Positions 45,346-56,790 of a stretch of 64,000 bases of DNA are shown here, piece by piece (the stretch's first letter is position 1; every line of letters begins with the position of its first letter). Both the position numbers and the translations under genes were made by a program. The notes under the pieces are model-generated. The model ran no database searches. It was not told where the DNA came from and saw nothing but the letters and a program-made list of their open reading frames with translations. Source of the stretch: Buxus sempervirens (taxonomy: Eukaryota; Streptophyta; Magnoliopsida; Buxales; Buxaceae); the NCBI GenBank assembly GCA_947561395.2, contig OX387186.1:41559220-41623219 (forward strand), read 5' to 3'.

Positions 45346-47669
45346 CTACAAACTTGCCTGAGCACAACTTATCCCTTCTAGTCAAGTGAGCCTCCCTGAG
45401 TACTTTCTTTGTTGATCGTGTAAAACAATCAATTATTTAGCAATCCATTCATGATTTAGCCACTCTTCATTTTGGTGGTAGTTCTGATATGGATAAGTCT
45501 TCTTGAGGCTTAATCTCGGCATCTGACATTGTTGTGAGCCTTTCTGTCTTGTTGGAGAAAACATAATTAATAATTAGATAAATGAACCCCAAAGCACTTA
45601 CACAATATTTTTTTACTTTGTATTTGCTTTTCCATTTAGGAAGAGTGAACCGTGATAAAATTCATGCAAATATTGTTCAAAAAATGTAACTTGAAGAAAA
45701 TGGGGCTAAATACATCATCTGCAACAATAATAATGCTGCATATCTGCAGAGATTTGCATTTGCCCTCCTACCATAGCATATACATATGTAAATGCATATA
45801 CAAAAAGCATAAATCTATGCAGACAAATTATTATTTCAAGGGGTACATATTGCGCTTGAGAGTTAGATATAACTACAGAAAACAATATAATAATCTTTTA
45901 TGAGAATGAAAAAATAACAAAAATACCTTTCAAAGATTTGTTAACTTTAAAATCAGAGGTAAAATTCCAACTTGCTAATGTGATTATTTTTTTATCAATT
46001 ACATGGAATTTAGGAAAAATCTCTAAACTTTTAATGTTTACTGTAGGATGAAAATGCTTTCTAAACAAGAGGCATAACATGCTACACACGAAAATAAAAA
46101 ATTTAGAAGAGATCAACAATAGGAAGAGAGATATCATTTTCCGTAATCTTATTGGACACGTACCAGTAGAGCATTATTTAGAAGAGATCAAAAATTTCAA
46201 CAAAAAGGCAAAAAAGATAAAAAGAAAAAAAATTTTGACCAAAGTTTACAATTGCGCTCATCAAATATATCTGAACCTAGAAGTTTTAATTGAAATGTAG
46301 AACACTTATGACATAATTTCTTCTAATTTACCTCATAATTTTGCTTTTACATCATTCTTCAGTCAAAAGTTAAATTGTAATTTACTAAGCCATTAAAAAA
46401 ATTACCACTGTGCACTTTGCACCCGTGCAACGCAGGTGCATCTTTGCACCCGTGCAACGCAGGTGCATCTTTACTGATTTCATGTGTGTCCCTATGGCAT
46501 TGTGTGATTGCTACAAAGACATCACAAGCTAATATCATAGGTGATGTCAACTTTCTTTGCATCACAACTTTCTTTGAATTCATTTGCTGATCCAAACACA
46601 GTTACTAGGTGACTTCATTCATGTATACAAGGAGTTAACAAGTGATTGAACGGAAATAATTTGCAAAACAAAATGAAGAGATCTTGGGAAGTTTAAGGAA
46701 ATTGTAAAAGAAAATTAAGGAAGTTGCGAGTTAAAGTGGTAAAAAGAGTCAGGAGTCTCTCAGATCATTATCAAATTGCAAGTTGAAGGGAGGGCCTTGC
46801 TTTCGCTCAATTGATAGGAACACCTTTTGGTGGGTTTTAAAACACTGCAACAGAATTTGTTACCCCACATCCACATTATATGGCTTTTTGTGGCGTTTAT
46901 GTGTTGTGTTGTGGCCGCCTGGAATAATTGATTCCTAATTTTTAGTGGTGGAAAAAATAGATGATTGCAAATGTGAAGAAGCTCTCTATAACAAACTATT
47001 TCACATGAAGATCTTGTACTTGGGTTGTCCATCTACCTATCAATTGCAATCCTCAGTCATAATGATATGGAATATTTAATTTAGTATTTTAAATTATTAG
47101 TTTTTCTTACATTTTGTATCTAAACAATGCCTCTTGGATATGTGATTAGTGATTGCTTAAATAAGGTATTAAAATCCTTTTAAAGCTTTGACTTCAGATT
47201 TTAACTAGCAGTTAGCCCACGCAATGTGTGGGCATTCTAGGTAGCGAAATGATATTTCAAAAGACAGATTAAGAATAGTAGTTTGTGAAAAATAGAAACT
47301 GAATTTTTAGTAAAAAATATTGGGTTATATATTGACATAAGAAAAATAGATTTGTCGACCTAGTTTATCAATAAGCAATGTTGTTACACAAGAACACATG
47401 ATCAAAAGTAATTTTCCTTAATAAATAATACTGCGAAGTGGTAAACAGAATAGAGAAGTAGGGCACATGAAAGTGTCAACGTCACATGAACTAACCCATG
47501 CAAAGGCAAACCCCCACCATCTGATCATCAAGCTTAAAGCGTTTGGTAATTCAATAGTCAACACAAACAATGGTGGGCAGAAAAAGGAGAATGCACGTAT
47601 GAGATGCTATTACTGTCTACAAGTTCAAAAAATTGGGCCATGTCAGGACCCAAATATTTTGGGAATGAA
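45346..47669. other. Region without recognisable gene
   Basis: AT-rich DNA with only short ORFs and no domain. Two places show Helitron-like hairpins. One is 46419-46470, with two tandem copies of GCACCCGTGCAACGCAGGTG. The other is about 47214-47240, GCCCACGCAATGTGTGGGC followed by ATTCTAG. The second resembles a Helitron 3' end, but I find no matching 5' end, so I do not call an element. Confidence 0.5.
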
Positions 47670-47872
47670 ATCGTCTGTCATGTTTCCCTAATTTGCGCCC
47701 TGATGTGATTGTGAGATGCTGCCATGTGGAGCATCTCCTGGTCAATGTTTTTTGAATGTTGTAAATGTTTTAGGCAGGTCCCATACGGAAAAAGCATTGG
47801 CCATGAGATGCTCCACATGGAAGCATCTCATAGCCACATCAAGGAGCAAATTAGGGAAGCATGGCAGACGAT
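47670..47872. mobile_element. Short foldback (MITE-like) element, about 203 bp
   Basis: Two arms of roughly 75-90 bp are nearly exact reverse complements. The left arm reads ATCGTCTGTCATGTTTCCCT ... GATGCTGCCATGTGGAGCAT. The right arm, complemented, reads ATCGTCTGCCATGCTTCCCT ... GATGCTTCCATGTGGAGCAT. The loop is about 50 bp. No clear target duplication is seen, so the superfamily is undecided. Transcribed, it would form a long microRNA-like hairpin. Confidence 0.7.
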
Positions 47873-48215
47873 ATAAACTCATACTTGACAAAATGTTCCA
47901 CATGTATAGCTATTTAACTCAAATAGGGTATGCATGCATCTATTAAGTGGTAAAAATAGTGCATAAGGGAGGGAAGAAAACATTAAGTGCATCATAATAC
48001 GACAGACATTGTATTTGTGGTGGTATGCATACGGTTGGGCCCTATTTACGCGATTTGCATCTCCTTCAGTGGGGGTGTATACACATCATGGTGGGACCCA
48101 CCATTCAATTTTTGGGGGGCCCACACATTCATCTGGGGGTGTATATAGTTCCGACCCTGTATCTGCTAGAGCATAATGCTGGAAGATCAGTTGGAGCCTC
48201 CATAGATCTTCACCA
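47873..48215. other. No recognisable gene
   Basis: Contains a short palindrome TGGTGGGACCCACCA near 48088 and two GGGGGTGTATA motifs (48067 and 48137). Nothing else is identifiable. Confidence 0.5.
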
Positions 48216-48458
48216 TTTGTCCTTAATTCATTATTGGGTACAACCAAATTCATCACTGGGTACAAACCCACTTATCAAGGGTACAACATAATTTATCATA
48301 AGATACAACTCAACTCATCGTAGGTACAACCCATGTACATGTCATAGGATAAAACTCAACTTATCATTGGGTAACACACAACTTATCATGGGTACAACCC
48401 CATTCATCGTAGGGTACAACCGAACTTATCGTTGGGTACAACCCATTTCATCATGATA
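48216..48458. repeat. Degenerate minisatellite, ACTTATCATTGGGTACAACC
   Basis: About eleven copies of a 20-25 bp unit with core TCATNGGGTACAACYCA. They end exactly at the LTR fragment that starts at 48460. Confidence 0.85.
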
Positions 48459-48459
48459 G

Positions 48460-49335
48460 TGTAGACACCCCAAAATTGCACGATTTTTGATAAATCTTGA
48501 AGGAGAGAAATATTATTGGAATTTTCAATTCTTTGCATTGGGTTTGACATACTTAACCTATTTGAATCCAAAGCCGTAAAGAAAAAGACCCAAATTCTAT
48601 CTTTTGTGCAAAGTCAAACTTTTTCTGGTTGAATTTTGTTGACTTTTGACCCCAGAAAATGAAATATTTTTTAAAGCAAGATTTCAAGATAATTTTTCCC
48701 GGTAATCAGGTTTTTAGCAATGTTATTGCATAAATGAATTTTTTGAGATTTTAAATCTTGACGAATACCAGGGTTTTAACATATTGAACCTTTTTTCCAG
48801 ACCTGAAAAATCGGAATTTTGCCTAGAACTGGAAAGTTGACTTTTTATTCACTTGGAATTTGGGTCTGGAACTATTTTTAATGGATTCAAATGGGGGGGT
48901 GTTTGCTTATTTACATGTAATATCTTAAGTAAATGGAGATTAAAAAATACGAGGACATTTACTTAAACGATATTACATGTAAATAAGTATTGCCTGTGTT
49001 AAAATTCGAAAAAAAGGCTTTTTTCCTTGTATCCGGCAACTTAGGCCGGATACAAGTGTCCTTCTTTGTATCCGATGGACAATGCCGGATACAAGTAGAC
49101 CTCAGTGTATCCGGCATCATAGACCGGATACATTAAGGTATTTGTGTATCCGGCCTGACATGCCGGATACGCTAGTTTTGCTCAAAATTAGGGTTTTCCG
49201 AGAGCTTTTCACTTTTACCATCATATCCCTCATTAAATGAGGGGAAATCTCGGAAATAGCCTTAGGGTTAAGGTTGGTGGGCTATAGACATTATGTTGTG
49301 TCTACCATTCTCACCAACCCTAACCCTAACCTTTG
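48460..49335 (+). repeat. 5' part of an element 1-type LTR, interrupted by element 2
   Basis: Starts TGTAGACACCCCAAAATTGC, as element 1 does. It has a CCGGAT inverted-repeat cluster at 49029-49170, then TTGCTCAAAATTAGGGTTTT and further sequence closely matching element 1 (21045-21180). It stops just before the expected TATA box, where element 2 has inserted. The remainder must lie beyond the right edge of the window. Confidence 0.85.
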
Positions 49336-49720
49336 TGTAAGCACCTCATTTTTGCGCTCCCGAAAAGCCAGAAATGCAAAACCCGGCTAAAAAGTCAAAC
49401 CCTGAGGGGTGGAAAGTTGACCTTTTAATCAGATAAAATTTGGCCACCTTGCTTTATCTCAATGGATAGAGAATCTCGACACGAGTCCAACGCAACTGGG
49501 TTTGCGGGAATCGGAGTCCGGATGAGGGTTCTGCGGGCGGTCAAACTTGAGGATGAGCCGAGAGTTGACTTTTCCTTGAATTCCGTGCCAAGTGCTTAAC
49601 CCTATGTCATTGAATAGAGGGCTCCGATACGAGTTCAACGCAATTGAGTTTGCTCAAATGGGAGATCAGATGAAAGAGATATGAGCTGTCAAAGTTTCCG
49701 GGCAGCAAAAGCCGGAAACT

Positions 49721-49750
49721 GCACACGTGGCGCAGGAACTGCACACGTGG
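49721..49750 (+). promoter_or_regulatory. Two G-box/ABRE-like motifs 20 bp apart
   Basis: GCACACGTGG occurs twice (49721-49730 and 49741-49750), within the duplicated AACTGCACACGTGG. The first continues as ACGTGGC, the core of abscisic-acid response elements, bound by bZIP or bHLH factors. The same pair is in the 3' LTR (62972-63001). A role in stress-linked transcription is inferred. Confidence 0.45.
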
Positions 49751-49907
49751 AAGCCAACGCAGCAAAATATCTCGGGGGCTAAATCTTAAATATCCAAATA
49801 TCTCAAGGACTAAACAAAAATTCGTGCGGGGCAATCCGTAGATATCCAAAAGTGTCAAATCGGTCGAATCGGTCAAGTCGAAGGGCAAATCCGTAATTTT
49901 CCGATTT

Positions 49908-50173
49908 GTATCCGGTCACATATACCGGATACACTAGCTTCCCTTCATGACCGGACGTGAAGACCGGATACATCAAGATATTCGTGCGAGATCCGCGCCG
50001 ATCGCCCGACAAATCCGCAGCGGCATTTAATTTTCGAATGATTGTGTTTGTATCCGGACTTCAAGACCGGATACAAAGGAGCATTACTGTATCCGGACTT
50101 CAAGTCCGGATACAAAGGAGCCTTAGTGTATCCGGACTTCAAGTCCGGATACATTAAGTTTGCTTATAAATAG
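49908..50173 (+). promoter_or_regulatory. LTR promoter of element 2: CCGGAT cluster and TATA box
   Basis: Inverted repeats of the type GTATCCGG(N)CCGGATAC are present, the last three with ACTTCAAG(T/A) centres. TTTGCTTATAAATAGC (TATA at 50166-50173) follows 11 bp after the last arm. The copy in the 3' LTR is at 63159-63424. Confidence 0.75.
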
Positions 50174-51206
50174 CAAACAGCAGCTCATTTCCGGGGGTTG
50201 GCTTTTCTTGGCTGTTTTGGGCTTTCTTCTCCCACTTTATCTGGTCCGAAACCCTCCTTCCTCAGCTCCCTTTGGCCCTCCATCCCACCTACATACCACC
50301 CAAGCCACCCTCACCTTCCTCTTTCCTCCTTCATCTTCACCTACATCCCAACCAGAAACAAGAGGAGGAAGCTGCTGTGCTTAAAGAGGAGGACTTCCGG
50401 CTGCTGTTCAAGCTCGAGGAGAGGTCTCCACCTTGCTCAAGGGTCCAAGGACCCCCAGGTATGGTTCCTTAGCTCATTGTATTCAACATATGTTAAATAT
50501 AGATTTTTCCATGATTTTTTCTTCCATTTAGTTTCTTGTTCTGCAAGGTTTGGTTTTAGTATGATCCATGCGTGCTGTTGGTGTTCCTCCCATGGCATGG
50601 AGTCACCACAAGCATGGTACTCACGTAGGGTCATTTAAGAGGCATTAGGGTCTGATTTTGCATATTTCCCAGTGTTTGGTGTTGCTGTTTTGCTCTTTTA
50701 GTTTGCTTCAAGCATATTTAAAAAGGGAGCATGTTCCCTCTAGATTTCCATCTATTGTATCCCCATAATAAGCCCCCTCCTCTCTCCTTTCTTTAAGATT
50801 TTGCTAGTTGGAAGCATGGCTCGATTAGATACTTCAGTGATGTGGTTGAGGCCTTTGAATGTTCCATGATCCCCTAGCCCTACATGATTGTTTCTTATTG
50901 TCTAGGCATGCATGTAATTTTCACTTGGATGATAACATGCTAGTTAACCATGGCTGCATTTCCTTGACTGAAGGATCACTGATCTTTTATGCATGCTCCA
51001 TTACCCCCACCAGCATGATCCCTTTCCTCCTTTGTTTACATCCCCTTGTGTTGCTAAGAGACCCAAGGAGAGAAGCCAAAGGAGGCTTCTCTCAAATCTG
51101 AACCAACGTGGGCCCCCACAGGGGCCCACCAGACTTGTAAAGTGTCCCCAGTACCCCCTGGAATCCATCCCGAATGGCCAAAACCAAAAAGAAGCCATTA
51201 CAGGGT

Positions 51207-51347
51207 GATCCGGCAACTCAGGCCGGATCACCTGTGGCCTAGGTATATCCGGCAACTAAGGCCGGATAACCTAGAGCCTCAGTGTATCCGGCTACCCAGG
51301 CCGGATCACCTAAAGACCAAGTGTATCCGGCCTGAGTTGCCGGATAC
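51207..51347 (+). promoter_or_regulatory. Second CCGG inverted-repeat cluster in LTR, downstream of TATA
   Basis: Four units such as TATCCGGCAACTAAGGCCGGATA. The related LTRs at 2394-4465 and 10568-12983 have a cluster at the equivalent transcribed position, but with ACCGCA/TGCGGT cores. Confidence 0.55.
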
Positions 51348-52403
51348 ACACAGTAGCATGTCTTTTTTTACATATTCTGTTCCTTTGCCGAATTTTGAGA
51401 TGATCTGTGTCAAAACCATTGAACCAACAGGGTTTCCGGTCCACCCGGAAACCCAAGATGGGACTTGGATCGACCGGTCCAGCTTGGCACACTTGTGGGC
51501 CTTCCAACGGGGCCCACCAAGCCCAATGAACACCAAATGCATGTTAATTAAACAACCTAAGTAAAATGAACCAATCTAATCGGACGGGCCAAACCCAATG
51601 CGGCCCGCCCGAACCATGATGTGTATGAATGCATAAGATGCCTGGTTTGGCCGAGACCATGGGCCAGGGCCTGTCGGGCCCCCTAAAGCCCACCAAGTGA
51701 ACCAAGATAGGGTGCAATCCCTAATTTCCAAGGAACTGGGCTTTCAAAGCCCAAAGCCGGGATCATGGGCCCCAAGCCCAATGACCGGCCCACTTTGGCT
51801 CAAATATAAACAAGATAAGTCTAAAATACCCTTGGCCACCATGGGGGCCCACCAAAGGGGCCCACAGATCCGTTCGGCCCACCTTTGCATGAAAACAACC
51901 AAATAATTCAAATCTAAACCTAAAGCCAAATCAATTCACTAACCAAAGCCCACAGGGCCTCCTAGGGTTAGACAGAGGCCCACTAAGGGCACATGGGCAA
52001 ACTCAAGCCCATCCAGGACATCGGTGGGCCTTCCAACGGGGCCCACCCAACCAGACTCAGACAATTTAAGTTAAGCAAAGATAAAATCAACTAAAGGGAC
52101 CCACACCACTCAGGTGGTCCCGCCAAGACCTAACTTAAATACCTGCTGGATTAGGAATCGGGTGAGAACCAAGCAAGAGAGCTGACTCAAACCAGGGAAC
52201 CCACGGGACCCGTCATCCGACGGGGTGGTCTGGGGTGTCTACGGACTTCCCCAGACCGCAACCGAGAACCGACTTAGAATCTCAAGCCGTAGACCCAAAA
52301 GCCCTAAATAGACAAGATTAGGCACCCAGGTGTCCGCCTGCACCCCATCAGGCGGTGGCGACTCCCAATTACCCCGTGCCGCGTTTCCCATGCGCGCACA
52401 GCC

Positions 52404-52421
52404 TGGCGACTCTGCTGGGGA
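52404..52421 (+). other. Primer binding site of element 2 (tRNA-Arg type)
   Basis: TGGCGACTCTGCTGGGGA is identical to the element 1 PBS and lies 3 bp after the LTR end. Confidence 0.9.
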
Positions 52422-53948
52422 ATCTCGACCCGATAGAACCCTTGGTTAGAATGAGTCAACACAAGAGGGATTTAGTCGGTTTTAGGGTCTTTACTATCTT
52501 TTTAGTAAGACGTAGAATACGCGTAACTACGTATTCTGGGGAGTCCTGACAAACGGACATGATAATCGCCTAAGGTAAGTGGTTTTTAATGGGACCATTG
52601 TGACCCTTCCACTTACCTGGGGACTCTCCCAGAACTCGTATTGCGTGCCATTCTGCACCTTACTAGGAAAGACGGTGAAAATTCCTTTATCAACTAAATC
52701 CAAACAAAACTCATCCGATTAGACACAGCACGCAGCCCAACTGCACACACGGGCACACCACCACACCGTGGATGGATGATTACATAAATTTAAAAATTTT
52801 AATTCCCGCATTTGCATGATAAAACTGCATGGGGTGACACGCACGAGGGAGACTGCGTGGATGATCCGACCTTTGATAGATGAGTGAATCGGATACTGCT
52901 ACTTCTTTACCAAAACTTAGACCTCTCTAGCAGCCTACCCTTCTTCTTACTATGAACTGATCTTTGGGATGGTATTAGCACCTACGCTCCCGCGGCTTGC
53001 CGGGGAAAGCAGGGTAAACCCATCCCCCCAGTTTACTGGAGTCCGTTAGCACCACTGGTTTCTTGCCGTGGCACGCGAGGATCCAGTACTGGTCCAGACC
53101 CTTGTAGGCTTATGTCTCGGGCTGGGTATCCTTCCCCACCTAACGTTTCTGAATGAACCTTGCGTTGAGCATGAGAGGGTGAGTAGGATGTGAATGACGA
53201 ATAAAATTGGAATAAAATTCAGAGTCCATCAGGGGCAGCAACCCCCGCTTTTTGCATCAAACGGAGTAAACCCTTGATGCTGGGCTACCTCGGCCCTGGC
53301 TTAGAAAACTCACCTAACTATGATCAGGGGAACCACCCCAGATCCATGCATGGAGTCCTGTATGCTATGGATTTTGACCCATTAGAGTCCGCCGGGAGCA
53401 CTTTAAGTCCAGATTGGTCTTTTAGAGCAGATGAAAGCCGGCCAGATCAGACAAACAGATGAAAGCATGCCAGATCAGAACAGGGGCACTAAACCCTAGA
53501 TCTAGGAATTTTTAACCTACCCGCTTGAAAAGCAATTTGTATCCTCCCTTTTGGCTCCCAACAGCCTTAAGGATGATTTCTTTGATGTTTTTGGTAAATA
53601 CCTTGTAAACCTCCGCCCTCGATGGCAAGTTGTAATTTTTGCTGTAGTCTGGCACCGAAAGCAGATGAAAGAACAGATGAAAGACGGAAAGACTGATCGG
53701 GACTTGAATGTGCTCCTCTACACAAGTATGTCTAGGAGTCGCGCCTTAACTGGCGCCAACCCCTAGGACCACACACCATGTGTGCCTGAGTTAAATTCCG
53801 CACTGTTTTGTTTTTGCTCATTTTGGTGAAGCATGATAGAACTGCTAGTGGTTATCTCTTTTGCTTAAAATTATGCATGTCTTAGGACTAACTTAGAGTC
53901 TTGGTGTGGAACCTTAATTTGACTCGGAATTTTGATCAGATAGTTGGC
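52422..53948 (+). other. Leader of element 2
   Basis: No gene is recognised. The stretches 53220-53290 and 53700-53780 correspond to the leader of element 3 on the other strand. A possible splice acceptor (TTTTGATCAG) lies at about 53931-53940, just before the ATG of the extra ORF. Confidence 0.65.
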
Positions 53949-55381
53949 ATGGCATCTTCATCCTCATCTGAGAGAACCCGTTTCCCTAGGATAGAGAAGT
54001 GTGCCTGGGATACCCCCTGGATCCGTTCTTGGACAAGGCAGCTCCAAGGGAGTGAGCAGATTGAATGGGAGCACAAATACCACATGGGACAGACTTTGTC
54101 CCTGTTAAATGTGCCAATCAACTGGGATATGATCCAAGCAGCCCTGCTTTTCTGGGATCCCCAGCTTTCAGTGTTTCGATTCGGGGTCAATGAGTTGACT
54201 CCCACAATTGAGGAACTTGACCTGTTCCTCCGATTTCGTGACTTAGGAGAACCCGCTAGGCCAAGTCTCAAAGAAAGTTACAAGAATGAAGCTTGTGTTT
54301 TCTTTGGCCTCTCAAGGGGAGAATTTCAGACCTTAGGAGGTGACAAATCATTTACTCGGGTCTCTAAAACATTCCTAGCTGAGAAAATGAGAAACAAAAA
54401 GCAGGAAAGACCCCGGGCTTGGTTTGACACCTTCACCCTTGTGGTTCTATCACAAATCTTCTTTCCAACTGGGGGAGACACCATTAATTTGGCCCTCATG
54501 GAAATTGTGGATCAACTCAGGGCAGGGTACCGAATCATGCCACTGATCCTAGCTCAACTGTTCCATTCCCTGACTTTGTCCAAAAATGGAACCCGGAGGT
54601 TTCAAGGGTGCGCTCCCCTTCTCCACATTTGGCTGCAAGACCACCTGATGGTGTCATCACCAGTCAGTGCATATTACAAGGCAACCGGCGACAACATCCA
54701 TTGGTTGGCTCAAAGAGAGATCAAACCAGACCTACCTACTCGTGAGGACTGGTTTAACCACTTTCTCACTTGAAAGGAGAAACAGACATTAGATGGTGGG
54801 GCACATACAACATTCCCTACACCCCCATCATAGCTTTCAAGAAAAGAGAGGGACTTTCCCTGATAGGACTCACCCATGCTGTGCCGTACTATCCGATCCG
54901 GGTTCTGAGACAGTTTGGGAAACCGTAGGGAATCCCGGTCAAGGACGACTTGGGAAATTTGATTGGTCCACTCACCAAGGGACTAAGGACCCAACTGCTG
55001 ATGGAATGGAAGACAGTGTGTGTATATCGAGAAGACGTCTTCATCGAATCATATTTTCGAGACTACGAGCAATGGATAGCTCGGGAATTTGGCCATGACG
55101 GCCCCCCACCTCTTCAATCTGTCGCTTCAAGCGACATTCCAGTTCCGCCCCCTAACACATATAGGGACAGGGTGGCCGAACTGCAAGAGACTCACTCCCG
55201 TATCCATTCAGCTTATGTGGATTCGGAACGGGAGAGTAGGCAGGCCAATACGGCCTTGCAACATGAAATGGAATTAGTGCGCAAGCGCGCTGAGGAGGAC
55301 CGACGTCTGCGGAACAAGCTTCTGCGAGCCTTGAGGAGGCATGACGTGTCCTCCCACTATGATGATGACCAACCTAGCTAG
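53949..55381 (+). pseudogene. Extra ORF1 of element 2: PMD/DUF7745-like protein, sense, intronless, broken
   Basis: ATG at 53949 begins MASSSSSERTRFPRIEKCAW. The frame shows LSVFRFGVNELTPTIEELDL, KNEACVFFGLSRGEF and KTFLAEKM, then CAPLLHIWLQDHL. It stops at TGA about 54771. One lost base accounts for this: the next frame continues with RWWGTYNIPYTPIIAFKKRE and LTHAVPYYPIRVLRQF, is hit by TAG at 54926-54928, and ends in a coiled-coil tail (to 55381). It aligns over nearly its whole length with antisense gene B of element 1. At the place where gene B has an intron (between 54626 and 54627 here) there is none. Extra ORFs upstream of gag are known in Ogre elements. This copy is no longer fully translatable. 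Confidence 0.8.
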
Positions 55382-55725
55382 ACTTTGGCTTTGTTGTATT
55401 TTGCCATGAATGATGATGTACTTTGTGCCGTGACTGCGCCTTTTGATTAAAGCATGAATTTATTTCTACTTTGCTACATATTGTGCAAACTTAATAAGAA
55501 CAAGAGATAAAATAATTAATTCCCTCCAATAGGGCAAATCGGTCTCCGACAGACCACCCCTCTCCAGATAATTGCAATGTGCTTGGTCGTTGCGACCACC
55601 TAATTTCCTTTGATTGCATCTCTCTCATTGAGATCGCCAAACCCGGCAAGTGTTTAAAAACACCCGAGACTTTGAGCTCAGATCACACCCGTCTGCATCT
55701 TTTCAAGATCATACGGTCAAACCTG
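55382..55725 (+). other. Spacer after ORF1, no gene
   Basis: About 340 bp without a recognisable feature, leading into the duplicated block at 55730. Confidence 0.5.
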
Positions 55726-55729
55726 TAGG

Positions 55730-56060
55730 GCACCGAAGCCGCCGACGGATGAGTCGGATATTGGTGGAGGAGCGTCCTGGCATAGCCTACCCCTTTCAGT
55801 GACACCAAAGCCGCCGGTGATTGAATCGGATATTGGCTGCGGAGCGTCCGGGTACTACTAGCCGAATTCTTAGGGCACCGAAGCCGTCGACGGATGAGTC
55901 GGATATTGGTGGAGGAGTGTCCTGGCATAGCCTACCCCTTCCAGGGACACCAAAGCCGCCGGTGATTGAATCAGATATTGGCTGCAGAGCGTCCGGGTAC
56001 TACTAGCCGAATTCTCGTGTCGCTGAGACCACCGACGAAGGAGTCAGGTTTTGGTCAAGG
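55730..56060 (+). repeat. Higher-order repeat: about 145-bp duplication made of about 70-bp half-units
   Basis: Two copies (about 55730-55874 and 55875-56018) each contain two related halves: CACCGAAGCCGCCGACGGAT with GAGTCGGATATTGG, and ACACCAAAGCCGCCGGTGAT with GAATCGGATATTGG. A diverged half follows at 56020. Similar motifs return on the other side of gag at 61003-61040 and 61440-61475. Confidence 0.8.
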
Positions 56061-56154
56061 CAACCCTGAGTGCCATTTTTTCAGCCCCCTTTGTGACCTT
56101 GCATTGGTCCAACCCCGTGATTCTGAGCTCAAACAAGACCCCTTTAAGTTAAAG

Positions 56155-56790
56155 GTTCTCTTCCCTTGTTACCTGCGGGTAGCTAAAATAGATCAGCTAA
56201 TTCGTTTAGGGTTCTCTTTCCCAGTTACCTGCGAGTAGCTAAAATAGATTCGGTCACTAGGGTTCCCTCTCCCAGTCGCTTCCAAGCGTCTAAAATAGAT
56301 CAGTCTTCAAATTCATTAGGGTTCTCTTTCCCAGTTACCTACGGGTAGCTAAAATAGATTCGGTCATTAGGGTTCTCTTTCCCAGTCGCTTCCAAGCGAC
56401 TAAAATAGATCAGTTTTTAAGAATAGGGTTCTCTTTCCCAGTCGCCTACGGGTAACTAAAACAGATTCGGTCACTAGGGTTCTCTCTCCCAGTTGCCTAC
56501 GGGTAGCTAAAATAGATTCGGTCATTAGGGTTCTCTTTCCCAGTCGCTTCCAAGCGACTAAAATAGATCAGTTTTTAAGAATAGGGTTCTCTTTCCCAGT
56601 CGCCTACGGGTAACTAAAACAGATTCGGTCACTAGGGTTCTCTCTCCCAGTTGCCTACGGGTAGCTAAAATAGATTCGGTCATTAGGGTTCTCTTTCCCA
56701 GTCGCTTCCAAGCGACTAAAATAGATCAGTTTTTAAGAATAGGGTTCTCTTTCCCAGTCGCCTTAGGGTAGCTAAAATAGATCATTTAGT
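56155..56790 (+). repeat. Tandem array TAGGGTTCTCTTTCCCAGTC with hairpin units
   Basis: About eleven units of 50-56 bp. Many contain GTCGCTTCCAAGCGAC (perfect 7-bp arms), others GTTGCCTACGGGTAGC (imperfect). A three-unit block near 56368-56521 repeats almost exactly at about 56522-56675, giving a higher-order period of about 154 bp. It lies just upstream of gag, as the element 1 array does. Confidence 0.9.

Larger units (their letters stand above)
49336..52400 (+). repeat. 5' LTR of element 2 (3065 bp)
   Basis: TGTAAGCACCTCATTTTTGC ... GCGCGCACA. It contains two G-boxes (49721-49750), a CCGGAT cluster (49908-50152), a TATA box (50166-50173), a splice-donor-like CCCAG|GTATGG (GT at 50459), a second CCGG cluster (51207-51347), conserved U5 hairpins (52229-52259 and 52334-52355) and a TGGCGACTCC copy of the PBS core (52356-52365). 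Confidence 0.93.

Noticed and set aside
46081..46300. 73-codon Lys-rich frame as a small gene
   Set aside because: AT-rich DNA with no domain or start context. It cannot be distinguished from chance.
49607..50638. Short frames (e.g. 146 codons at 50198) present in both LTRs of element 2
   Set aside because: They recur at 63449 only because the LTR is duplicated. They have no domain, and the region is the promoter and leader.
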